Assembly: GCF_013285385.1 (NCBI RefSeq)
Contig: NZ_CP054212.1
Coordinates: 744,001 to 808,000 of the forward strand
DNA from: Paramixta manurensis
GTDB lineage: Bacteria; Pseudomonadota; Gammaproteobacteria; Enterobacterales; Enterobacteriaceae
Direction: 5' to 3'
DNA: 64,000 bases
Both the position numbers and the translations under genes were made by a program. A model generated the notes under the pieces. It was not told the DNA's origin, did no database searches, and was given only the letters and a program-made list of their open reading frames with translations. Below, piece by piece: positions 1-8,116 of the stretch. Numbering within the stretch: position 1 is the stretch's first letter; each line of letters starts with the position of its first letter.

Positions 1-307
1 TAGCGCCATCGCCGAAATGCGCTTCCAGGCTCCGGCCAGCGTAACCGATCTGGTTTGGCGTCACACCCTGGTGCGGCTGGTGGATGGCGCGGAGCAGGTG
101 TGCCAAATCCCGGTGCGTTACCCATTCGAAGCTGAGGCGAGTGATGCCGTTCGTCTGGCGAACGTGACCGAGTGGCAGCCGCTGGATGCCGACGAGCAGC
201 AGTTTATCGGTCAGGGCCAGAAGGTATGGCTTAACGATAGCGCTGAATTTTCGTTGTTAAACCTGGAGACGCTTGCGTTTATCGCCAGTGATTTCGCCGA
301 TGAGTAA
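1..307 (+). CDS. tagJ: T6SS accessory protein TagJ/ImpE, C-terminal part (5' end outside window)
   Basis: The window opens inside this gene; about 101 codons are visible, read from base 2 to the TAA at 305-307. Segments such as FQAPASVTDLVWR and DAVRLANVTEWQPL resemble the C-terminal half of the ImpE/TagJ family. That family is an accessory of some T6SSs and is known to contact the TssB sheath protein. Its position directly before tssE supports the call. Its last 8 bases overlap the tssE start, so the two are translationally coupled. The N-terminal part is not visible, so family assignment rests on the tail and on context. Confidence 0.75.
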   Translation, partial: SAIAEMRFQAPASVTDLVWRHTLVRLVDGAEQVCQIPVRYPFEAEASDAVRLANVTEWQPLDADEQQFIGQGQKVWLNDSAEFSLLNLETLAFIASDFADE

Positions 308-878
308 TAACGCCGATCATAATCCTTTTGAGGGCGGTGATGTGCTGCGTGGCGGCTACCGTTTTCGTAAAGGTAAAGAGACGCTGGGCGCGCGCGATAA
401 AATGCAGCCTTCGCTGCTTGACCGTCTGACCGATAACGCGCCAGACAAGCAACAGGAACCGGTCAGCCAAACGTTGGTTTCACACAGCGCACTGCGCCGC
501 CATGTATTGCGCGATCTACAGTGGCTGTTTAACAGTATCAATAATGAGGCTCAGCAAGATCTGGCGCCTTTTCCGCAGGTGCGGCGTTCGGCATGGAATT
601 TTGGTGTCGCGCCGCTGGCTGGTCAGCGTATGTCCGACATTGAATGGCAAGACATTCAGCGTAAGTTGACCGAGGCGATTATCAATTTCGAGCCACGTAT
701 TTTGCCGCAAGGGTTACAGGTCCGCTGTGTTTCTGACACCGGTTCGCTGGAACTGCATAACGTGTTATCCATTGAAATCAAAGGCCGCCTGTGGTGTGTA
801 CCGTATCCACTGGAATTTCTGTTCCGCACCGACGTTGACCTGGAAAACGGTCACTTTGAGCTAAAAGAAGTAGGTTAA
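300..878 (+). CDS. tssE: T6SS baseplate protein TssE
   Basis: 192 aa GPW/gp25-family protein, the T6SS counterpart of the phage T4 wedge protein gp25. It sits in the cytoplasmic baseplate with TssF, TssG and TssK. The start at 300 (MSNNADHNPFEGG) is preferred to an in-frame codon at 273, which lies well inside tagJ. The segment with RRSAWNFGVAPLAG (about residue 95) and the stretch ending LQVRCVSD fit the gp25 fold. It overlaps tagJ by 8 bases and is followed 2 bases later by tssF, as expected in a tssE-F-G operon. Confidence 0.9.
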   Translation: MSNNADHNPFEGGDVLRGGYRFRKGKETLGARDKMQPSLLDRLTDNAPDKQQEPVSQTLVSHSALRRHVLRDLQWLFNSINNEAQQDLAPFPQVRRSAWNFGVAPLAGQRMSDIEWQDIQRKLTEAIINFEPRILPQGLQVRCVSDTGSLELHNVLSIEIKGRLWCVPYPLEFLFRTDVDLENGHFELKEVG

Positions 879-880
879 GC

Positions 881-2755
881 ATGGACAGTAAACTGCTCGA
901 TTATTACAACCGTGAACTGGCGTATCTGCGCGAGATGGGCGCGGAGTTTGCCGAGCGCTATCCCAAAGTGGCAGGGCGTTTGGGCATGCGAGGGATTGAG
1001 GTTGCCGATCCGTACGTTGAGCGGCTAATGGAAGGCGTTGCCTTTTTGACCTCACGCGTGCAGCTCAAAATGGATGCCGAGTTCCCGCGTTTTTCGCAGC
1101 GCTTACTGGAAATGATCGCGCCAAATTACCTGGCGCCGACGCCATCAATGGCGATTGCCGAGATTCATCCAGACAGCAATAAAGGGGATATTACCCAAGG
1201 GTTTGTGGTTCCGCGCGGCACCATGATGGATAGCCAAACGCTGAAAAAAAATGGTGTGACCTGTAGCTACACCACCGCGCACGATGTCACTTTGCTGCCG
1301 CTGAGCATTAAGCAAGTGGAGTTGGGCGGCGTCCCGGCTGATATTCCATTGGGCCAGCTTGGGCTAAGCCAGCGTGGCGCGGTGAGCGCGCTACGTATCC
1401 GCCTGACATGTGATGATTCCACGACGCTTGATCATGTTGATTTCGACCAACTGGTGTTCTTCCTCAGTGGCCCGGATATTCAGGCGCTGAAGTTGTTGGA
1501 ATTGGTGATGGAACATCAGGTTGGCATCTTCTGCCAGACGGTTAATAAACAGCCGCGTCGGGTGGTATTGCCGGATGGCGCGCTCAGGCAAGAGGGGTTC
1601 GAACCGGAGCAGGCGCTGTTACCGGACGATTTGCGTAATTTCGATGGCTATCGTCTATTGCAAGAGTATTTCGCTTTCCCGGCCCGTTTTCAGTTCCTGA
1701 GCATTAGCCAACTGCGCCCGATCCTCAAACAGGCGCAGGGCATTCGGGAGTTTGAAATCATCGTGCTGCTGGATAAGACCGACGCCGCGCTGGAACGTGT
1801 GGTGGATGCCAGCCATTTAGCCTTGCATTGCACGCCGGTGATTAACCTGTTCCCCAAAGTGGCGGAACGGAAAAAAATTAGCGCCAGCCAACACGAATAC
1901 CATCTGGTGGTCGACAATATTCGCCCACTCGATTACGAAATTTTCTCGGTACAAAAACTGTATGCCAGTAGCGACGAACGCCGCGAAGAGCAGGTGTTTC
2001 GCCCCTTCTGGAGCACTTTTAGCCGCGATGGCGGTGATTTCGGCGCCTATTTTTCGGTTCGACGCGAACAGCGTACGCTCTCGGAACATGCGCAGCGGTA
2101 TGGTACGCGCACCGGTTATATCGGTTCCGAAGTGTTTCTCTCGCTGGTGGATGAACGCCATTCACCGTGGCAGGAAGAGTTGCGCTATTTAACCGCCGAT
2201 GTCATGTGCACCAGCCGCGACCTGCCGTTAATGCTGTTACAGCAAGAGCAAGGTAACTTTCTGCTACCGGACTCGGTGCCCTCCAGCAAGCTGACGATGC
2301 GTAAAGGCCCAACGCCACCGCGTCCTGCGCTGGCGGAAGGATTAACAACGTGGCGGTTGATCAGCCAGTTGCAAATGAACTACTTAAGCCTGATGGACGG
2401 TGACGATGGCAGCGGTGCCGCCGCATTGCGCCAGCTTCTTGGGTTGTATGCTAACCTCGCCGAAGCGCCGGTCGCCCGGCAGATTGAGGGGATCAGGCAT
2501 TGCGTACTCAAACCGGTTCATCGTCGGGTGCCGGAGCCTGGGCCGATTGTGTTCGCGCGCGGGATTGGTATTGAGCTAAACGTGGATGAGCAGGCTTTCT
2601 CTGGTTCCAGTCCGTGGTTACTGGGCAGCGTGCTGGAGCGGGTGTTTTCACGTTTGGTGGCGGCAAACTCGTTTACTGAAATGACGCTAACCAGCCAGCA
2701 ACGTGGCGATGTCGGTTACTGGCCGCCGCGGATGGGCAAAAGGGCGCTGATATGA
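881..2755 (+). CDS. tssF: T6SS baseplate subunit TssF (VasA family)
   Basis: 624 aa, the usual TssF length. The opening, with LLDYYNRELAYLREMGAEFA and then RYPKVAGRLG, is the characteristic N terminus of TssF/ImpG/VasA. TssF forms the baseplate wedge with TssG and TssE in the cytoplasm under the membrane complex. It begins 2 bases after tssE and its stop overlaps the tssG start by 4 bases (ATGA), so the genes are translationally coupled. No internal break is seen. Confidence 0.95.
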   Translation: MDSKLLDYYNRELAYLREMGAEFAERYPKVAGRLGMRGIEVADPYVERLMEGVAFLTSRVQLKMDAEFPRFSQRLLEMIAPNYLAPTPSMAIAEIHPDSNKGDITQGFVVPRGTMMDSQTLKKNGVTCSYTTAHDVTLLPLSIKQVELGGVPADIPLGQLGLSQRGAVSALRIRLTCDDSTTLDHVDFDQLVFFLSGPDIQALKLLELVMEHQVGIFCQTVNKQPRRVVLPDGALRQEGFEPEQALLPDDLRNFDGYRLLQEYFAFPARFQFLSISQLRPILKQAQGIREFEIIVLLDKTDAALERVVDASHLALHCTPVINLFPKVAERKKISASQHEYHLVVDNIRPLDYEIFSVQKLYASSDERREEQVFRPFWSTFSRDGGDFGAYFSVRREQRTLSEHAQRYGTRTGYIGSEVFLSLVDERHSPWQEELRYLTADVMCTSRDLPLMLLQQEQGNFLLPDSVPSSKLTMRKGPTPPRPALAEGLTTWRLISQLQMNYLSLMDGDDGSGAAALRQLLGLYANLAEAPVARQIEGIRHCVLKPVHRRVPEPGPIVFARGIGIELNVDEQAFSGSSPWLLGSVLERVFSRLVAANSFTEMTLTSQQRGDVGYWPPRMGKRALI

Positions 2756-3813
2756 GTGAAACCGTCAGCCATCAACAATGGCAAGTGCGCGCCTTAAAAC
2801 GTTTACCGGATGCCTTTTGGCTGGCGTTAAAAGAGACGCCGTGGCGCTATGATCTGTTCCAACTGTTACGCCGTATTGATGCGCAGGGCGGAGAAAAATA
2901 TCCGCTCGGTCGCGCGCCACAGCCACGTCATGAGCCGTTACGCCTGGGACAAGAGCCTTCGCTGGCTTTTGCGCCCTCGACGCTTGCCAGCGTGCGGCAG
3001 CGCGAAAACAGCCCGCTGCACGAGGTGTCGATTTTTAGTTTTGGCTTGTTCGGGCCGAATGGGCCGCTGCCGATCCATATGACCGAGTATGCGCGTGAGC
3101 GTATTTATCATCATCAGGATACCAGCCTGACGGCGTTTGCCGATCTGTTTCATCATCGCTTAACGCTGCTGTTTTATCGCGCCTGGGCCGATGCGCAGCC
3201 CACGGTCTCGCTTGATCGTGCCGATGGTCAGCGTTTTGACCACTATCTGGCTAGCCTGATTGGCATGGGGCAACCGGGTCAACTGGCAAAGGGCAGCCTG
3301 AGCGAGCACGCACGCTTTATGTTGGCGGGTCACTTAACCCGCCATGGCCGCGATGCGGAAGGATTGCAAAAAATTTTGCGGCACTATTTCAAGGTGCCGG
3401 TAACGTTAGTGGAAAACGTCCCGCAATGGCTGCCGCTGAGCAGCCGCGAACGCGCCCGTTTAGGTGCCGGACGTCGGATGCCGCGTTTGGGTGAATCATC
3501 ATTTCTTGGCGTAGCGGTACGCGATATCCAGCATAAATTACGCATTGAACTGGGGCCGCTCTCCGGCGCGAACTACCGTCGCTTCCTGCCCGGCCAACCG
3601 TGGGCTGAACAGCTACGTGATTGGGTGCGGCAATATTTAGGCATTGAGTATGTTTGGGAAGTGCGGCTGGTATTGGATGCCGATGATGTACAGGGCGTTA
3701 AGTTAGGCGGCGATGCGCAACTGGGGTTTAGCAGCTGGCTCGGCACCCAGCCGATACCGCAACCGCGTAGTGACTTAACCTTTAGCCCGGAACCGCGTGA
3801 AACACTGCAATAA
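2752..3813 (+). CDS. tssG: T6SS baseplate subunit TssG (VasB family)
   Basis: 353 aa TssG/ImpH/VasB protein. It has the N-terminal block with WRYDLFQLLRRIDAQ, the central FGLFGPNGPLPIHMTEYARE motif and the later LSSRERARLG segment typical of the family. TssG forms the core of the baseplate wedge with TssF. It starts in an ATGA overlap with tssF. A 123-bp gap to clpV follows; a weak 5-bp inverted repeat (3815-3839) is the only structure I see there, so clpV may be co-transcribed or have its own promoter. Confidence 0.95.
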   Translation: MSETVSHQQWQVRALKRLPDAFWLALKETPWRYDLFQLLRRIDAQGGEKYPLGRAPQPRHEPLRLGQEPSLAFAPSTLASVRQRENSPLHEVSIFSFGLFGPNGPLPIHMTEYARERIYHHQDTSLTAFADLFHHRLTLLFYRAWADAQPTVSLDRADGQRFDHYLASLIGMGQPGQLAKGSLSEHARFMLAGHLTRHGRDAEGLQKILRHYFKVPVTLVENVPQWLPLSSRERARLGAGRRMPRLGESSFLGVAVRDIQHKLRIELGPLSGANYRRFLPGQPWAEQLRDWVRQYLGIEYVWEVRLVLDADDVQGVKLGGDAQLGFSSWLGTQPIPQPRSDLTFSPEPRETLQ

Positions 3814-3936
3814 TCGTCGCTCAGGCTTTGCTACCGACGGTTTTATTTCTCTAACCCTTGTTTTCCTCTGTCTATTATTTCGTTATTAATCAGATATTTT
3901 TAGGCGCCCTTAACGCTAACTTCAACGAGATCAACC

Positions 3937-6552
3937 ATGTCAGAAATCAGCCGCGCCGTACTCTTCGGCAAATTGGACACGCTGTTATTTACTTCTCTGG
4001 AAAGCGCGACGGCCTTTTGTAAGCTGCGCGGTAATCCGTATGTTGAATTGGTTCACTGGTTACACCAACTGATGCAGCAACAGGATGGCGATCTTCAGCA
4101 CCTCATCCGCCATTTTTCGCTGGATGAAGAAGCGCTAACGCGCGACATTGTTGCGGCGCTCGATCGCCTGCCGCGCGGTGCCAGCGCGGTATCCGATCTC
4201 TCTGAACATATTGATAGCGCGGTGGAGCGTGCATGGGTATACGGCTCGTTGAAATTTGGCGTCGGGCAGATCCGTGGCGGTCATTTACTGATTGGTATCC
4301 TGAAAACCTTCAATTTGGCGAACGTCCTGAAAGGGATCTCTGGTCAGTTCAACCGGATTAGCGCCGACGCATTGCTGGAACAATTTGATACCGTGTTCGG
4401 CAACAGCAAAGAAGCGCAGCAGGTGAGCGGGCAACCGGCAGAAAACCCTTCGGCCGCGCCGCAGCAAAAAGGCACGCTGGCGCAATATGCGCAGGATCTC
4501 ACCGCGCGGGCGCGGGCAGGCAAAATTGATCCGGTAGCCGGACGCGACGAAGAGATTCGCCAGATGGTGGATATTTTGATGCGCCGTCGGCAAAACAACC
4601 CTTTGCTGACTGGTGAAGCTGGCGTCGGCAAAACCGCGGTGGTGGAAGGGCTAGCGCTGCGCATCGCGGCAGGCGATGTGCCTGCGCCGTTGCAGGAGGT
4701 ACAGCTCTGGCTACTGGATATTGGGATGTTACAAGCCGGTGCTGGCATGAAGGGCGAGTTTGAAGCGCGGCTACAGGCGTTGATCAACGAAGTGCAGTCC
4801 AGCCCGATCCCGATCATCCTGTTTATTGATGAAATCCATACGCTGGTCGGCGCGGGCGGCCAGCAGGGAACCGGCGACGCCGCCAACCTGCTTAAACCGG
4901 CGCTGGCGCGCGGGCAGTTACGCACCATCGGCGCCACCACATGGGCGGAGTACAAAAAGTACATTGAAAAGGATCCGGCATTAACGCGCCGCTTCCAGAC
5001 GGTACAAGTGCACGAGCCTGACGAAGATAAAGCGTTGCTAATGCTCCGGAGCACCGTCAGCCCGTTAGAAACACATCACCGCGTGCTGCTGTTGGATGAA
5101 GCGGTAAGCGCGGCGGTAAAACTCTCTCATCGTTACATTCCTGCCCGTCAGTTACCGGATAAAGCGGTCGCGTTGTTGGATACCGCCTGCGCCCGCGTGG
5201 CGGTTAGCCAGAGCGCACAGCCGCCGCAACTGGAAGATTGCTTGCACCGGATTGCCGCGCTGGAAATTGAGTTGGGCATTGCCGAGCGTGAAGCAAAAGT
5301 GGCGATTGGCGACCCTGCCCGTGTAGAAGCCATTAACGCGCAACTGACCGCCCTGGCGACGGAGCGTGATGCATTAACCGCTCGCTGGCAACAGGAACGT
5401 GAACTGGTGGATGGCATTATTGCCCTGCGCGCGCAATTGCACGACGAACAGGTTGATGACCCGGCGACGGTGCATCAGGCGCTGGCGGAAAAACAGCAGC
5501 AATTGAGCCAATTGCAGGGCGAAGCGCCCTTATTGTTTGCCGCCGTGGATGCCAACGTGGTAGCGGCAGTGGTCTCCGACTGGACCGGCATTCCGCTGGG
5601 ACGCATGGTGAAAAATGAAATCGATGCGGTGCTCAGCCTGGCCGATACGCTAAATGAGCGGGTTATTGGTCAGCGCCACGGTCTGGACCTGATCGCGAAA
5701 CGGGTGCGCACCTCACGGGCGCGGCTGGATGATCCGAACAAGCCGGTTGGCGTGTTTATGCTGTGCGGCCCTTCCGGCGTTGGGAAAACCGAAACCGCAT
5801 TAGCATTGGCGGAAACCCTGTATGGCGGCGAGCAGAACATCATTACCATTAATATGAGCGAATTCCAGGAAGCACATACCGTTTCTACCCTGAAAGGGGC
5901 GCCGCCGGGCTACGTTGGCTATGGTGAAGGCGGCGTGTTAACCGAGGCGGTACGCCGTCGCCCTTATAGCGTGGTGTTACTGGATGAGATCGAGAAAGCG
6001 CACCCGGACGTGCATGAAATTTTCTTCCAGGTGTTTGATAAAGGCTGGATGGAGGATGGCGAAGGGCGCCATATCGATTTCCGCAATACCATCATCATTC
6101 TTACTTCGAATGTTGGTACGCAATTAATCAGCGCCATGTGTGCTGACCCGGAATTAATGCCGGAGCCGGAAGCGTTAACCACTGCGCTACGTCCGCCATT
6201 GTTGGAGGTCTTCCCGCCAGCTTTGTTGGGGCGTTTGTTAGTGGTGCCTTATTACCCATTAAGCGATACGGTGCTGGCAAATATTGTGCGTCTCCAGTTG
6301 CGACGTGTGCAGCGCCGCCTGGAAGAAAACCACGGTATCGTATCGGAAGTGGACGAAAGCGTGATTGCGCAAATCGTCCAACGCTGTACCGAAGTGGAGT
6401 CGGGCGGACGTATGGTCGACGCCATTCTTACTAATACCCTGCTGCCGCAAATGAGCCAGATGCTGCTTTCCGCCAGCGCGCGTGACGAAAAATATCGCCG
6501 CCTGCGTGTGACGTTGGAGCAGGGTGAGTTTCAGTGTCAGTTTGAGGCGTGA
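3937..6552 (+). CDS. clpV: T6SS sheath-recycling AAA+ ATPase ClpV (TssH)
   Basis: 871 aa Hsp100/ClpB-like ATPase that disassembles the contracted TssB/TssC sheath. An N-terminal Clp-N-like domain covers about residues 1-150. The first AAA+ module has Walker A GEAGVGKTAVV near 226 and Walker B LFIDEIHTLVGAG. A coiled-coil middle domain follows. The second AAA+ module has Walker A GPSGVGKTETAL near 611 and Walker B VVLLDEIEKAHPD. The FQEAHTVSTLKGAPPGYVGY pore/sensor segment separates ClpV from generic ClpB. The short stretch between its stop and the next ORF's start places the kinase gene in the same operon. Confidence 0.95.
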   Translation: MSEISRAVLFGKLDTLLFTSLESATAFCKLRGNPYVELVHWLHQLMQQQDGDLQHLIRHFSLDEEALTRDIVAALDRLPRGASAVSDLSEHIDSAVERAWVYGSLKFGVGQIRGGHLLIGILKTFNLANVLKGISGQFNRISADALLEQFDTVFGNSKEAQQVSGQPAENPSAAPQQKGTLAQYAQDLTARARAGKIDPVAGRDEEIRQMVDILMRRRQNNPLLTGEAGVGKTAVVEGLALRIAAGDVPAPLQEVQLWLLDIGMLQAGAGMKGEFEARLQALINEVQSSPIPIILFIDEIHTLVGAGGQQGTGDAANLLKPALARGQLRTIGATTWAEYKKYIEKDPALTRRFQTVQVHEPDEDKALLMLRSTVSPLETHHRVLLLDEAVSAAVKLSHRYIPARQLPDKAVALLDTACARVAVSQSAQPPQLEDCLHRIAALEIELGIAEREAKVAIGDPARVEAINAQLTALATERDALTARWQQERELVDGIIALRAQLHDEQVDDPATVHQALAEKQQQLSQLQGEAPLLFAAVDANVVAAVVSDWTGIPLGRMVKNEIDAVLSLADTLNERVIGQRHGLDLIAKRVRTSRARLDDPNKPVGVFMLCGPSGVGKTETALALAETLYGGEQNIITINMSEFQEAHTVSTLKGAPPGYVGYGEGGVLTEAVRRRPYSVVLLDEIEKAHPDVHEIFFQVFDKGWMEDGEGRHIDFRNTIIILTSNVGTQLISAMCADPELMPEPEALTTALRPPLLEVFPPALLGRLLVVPYYPLSDTVLANIVRLQLRRVQRRLEENHGIVSEVDESVIAQIVQRCTEVESGGRMVDAILTNTLLPQMSQMLLSASARDEKYRRLRVTLEQGEFQCQFEA

Positions 6553-6581
6553 AGCCATTAGCTATCAGAGAGTTGTCCATC

Positions 6582-8066
6582 ATGTCGGAACACGATAACA
6601 ATCGGACTGTCCCCAACGCGTTACCGGTTGGGTACCGTTTCAATGAATTTGAAATTAAGGAAGTGATTGGTGGCGGCGGTTTCGGGATCGTTTATCGCGC
6701 CTGGGATCATCAACTGGAACGGACTATTGCGATCAAAGAGTTCATGCCGGCTTCGCTGGCGGTGCGCAATGACGATCTGACGCTGGTTCTGCGCAGTGAG
6801 CGTTTTAGCAAAACGTTCCACGCCGGGCTGAACAGCTTTATTCAGGAGGCGCGTCTGCTGGCGCGTTTTAACCATCCTAATCTGCTGCATGTGCTGCGTT
6901 TCTGGGTACAGAATGACACCGCCTATATGGGGACGGTGTTTTACAGCGGCACTACGTTATCCAATTTACAGCAACAACATCCTGAATTAATTGATGAAAC
7001 CTGGATTCGGCGGCTGCTACCGCCGCTGTTTGGCGCCATCAATATTATCCATCAGGAAGGCTATCTCCACCGCGATATTTCGCTGGATAATATCCAAATC
7101 CAGGATAATGGCATTCCGGTTCTATTGGATTTCGGCTCCGCGCGTCAGACGATTGGTAACTTGTCTGATGAAACCGAAACCATGCTGCGGCCGGGGTTTG
7201 CGCCGATTGAGCAATATAGCGATAACAATGAGAACGAGCAGGGGCCATGGACCGATATCTATGCCCTCGGCGCAGTGTTACATACGCTGATTACCGGCGC
7301 GCCGCCACCGGTAAGTGTGGTGCGCAGTATTGAAGATAACTATAAACCGTTAGCGGAACTGCGCCCGACCGGCTATTCGTTACCGCTGTTGCACGCGGTT
7401 GATCGCGCCCTGGCGTTGAAACCGGAAGATCGCCCGCAATCCGTTGATGCCCTGGCGGCGTTAATGGAGCTTTCACCCTCCGATCTGAACGATATTTTGC
7501 ATATCAAAGTGGATGGCCCTGGCACCATGTTGGTGCCGGTTGAACCGGAATCGTCGGTAACGGAAGGGGCTAAGCCCTCCACGCTGAAACGCTTTATGTT
7601 ACCAGGGCTGGTGGCCGCCGGTGTACTGGTTGGCGTGGGCGTTGGCGCGTTGATTGCCGGTGGCGATAGCGGCGAAGAAGGGAAGACGGCAGAGGTTGCA
7701 ACCGCACCGGCTGAAAACCCGGTAGCGCAATCCAGCGCGCCGGCACAGAGTGCGTCGAACGCACCGGCAGCCAGCCAAACGCAGGAGACCGCCTCTCAAC
7801 CGGTATCCACGGCACAGCAGCCGCCGAAAGAGGCGCCGCCGCCGCCGCCCGCTCCGATCGCGCAGGTTTATGTAAAACTGCACCCCGGGGATGAAATGTC
7901 GTTAAACGGCAATCAGCAAGCGGCGGTTCCGGCCCCTAACGGGTTCGCGTCATTGCAACTGCCGCCGGGCGAATACCAATTTACCATCTCGAACCAGGGC
8001 CAGACGCGGGAACAAAAAATCAATATTGACCGCGAAGGGGTGTGGCTAATCAATCCACACGGTTAG
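6582..8066 (+). CDS. Membrane-anchored Ser/Thr protein kinase of the T6SS cluster (PpkA-like)
   Basis: 494 aa from ATG 6582, chosen over an in-frame GTG at 6549 because it follows a GAGAG box and gives the natural N terminus before the kinase domain. The Hanks-type kinase domain is complete: glycine loop GGGGFGIVY (about 30-38), lysine in AIKEF (52), catalytic HRDISLDN (163-170) and DFG in LDFGSAR (about 184). A single hydrophobic segment lies near 337-360, followed by an Ala/Pro/Gln-rich periplasmic linker. A small C-terminal domain (about 430-494) resembles PEGA-like surface domains. T6SS kinases of this kind can set post-translational triggering thresholds, but no phosphatase or Fha gene is visible here. 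A piece of its 3' end is repeated at 28762-28854. Confidence 0.85.
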   Translation: MSEHDNNRTVPNALPVGYRFNEFEIKEVIGGGGFGIVYRAWDHQLERTIAIKEFMPASLAVRNDDLTLVLRSERFSKTFHAGLNSFIQEARLLARFNHPNLLHVLRFWVQNDTAYMGTVFYSGTTLSNLQQQHPELIDETWIRRLLPPLFGAINIIHQEGYLHRDISLDNIQIQDNGIPVLLDFGSARQTIGNLSDETETMLRPGFAPIEQYSDNNENEQGPWTDIYALGAVLHTLITGAPPPVSVVRSIEDNYKPLAELRPTGYSLPLLHAVDRALALKPEDRPQSVDALAALMELSPSDLNDILHIKVDGPGTMLVPVEPESSVTEGAKPSTLKRFMLPGLVAAGVLVGVGVGALIAGGDSGEEGKTAEVATAPAENPVAQSSAPAQSASNAPAASQTQETASQPVSTAQQPPKEAPPPPPAPIAQVYVKLHPGDEMSLNGNQQAAVPAPNGFASLQLPPGEYQFTISNQGQTREQKINIDREGVWLINPHG

Positions 8067-8074
8067 TCATCAGT

Positions 8075-8099
8075 GCCCGGCATTACGCCGGGCCTTTTT
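8075..8099 (+). terminator. Rho-independent terminator after the kinase gene
   Basis: Perfect 7-bp stem (8075-8081 pairing with 8087-8093, GCCCGGC/GCCGGGC), 5-nt loop and a run of five T. It ends the tssEFG-clpV-kinase transcript and separates it from vgrG, which therefore probably has its own promoter or relies on read-through. Confidence 0.8.
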
Positions 8100-8116
8100 G
8101 ATCATGGACATTAGAT

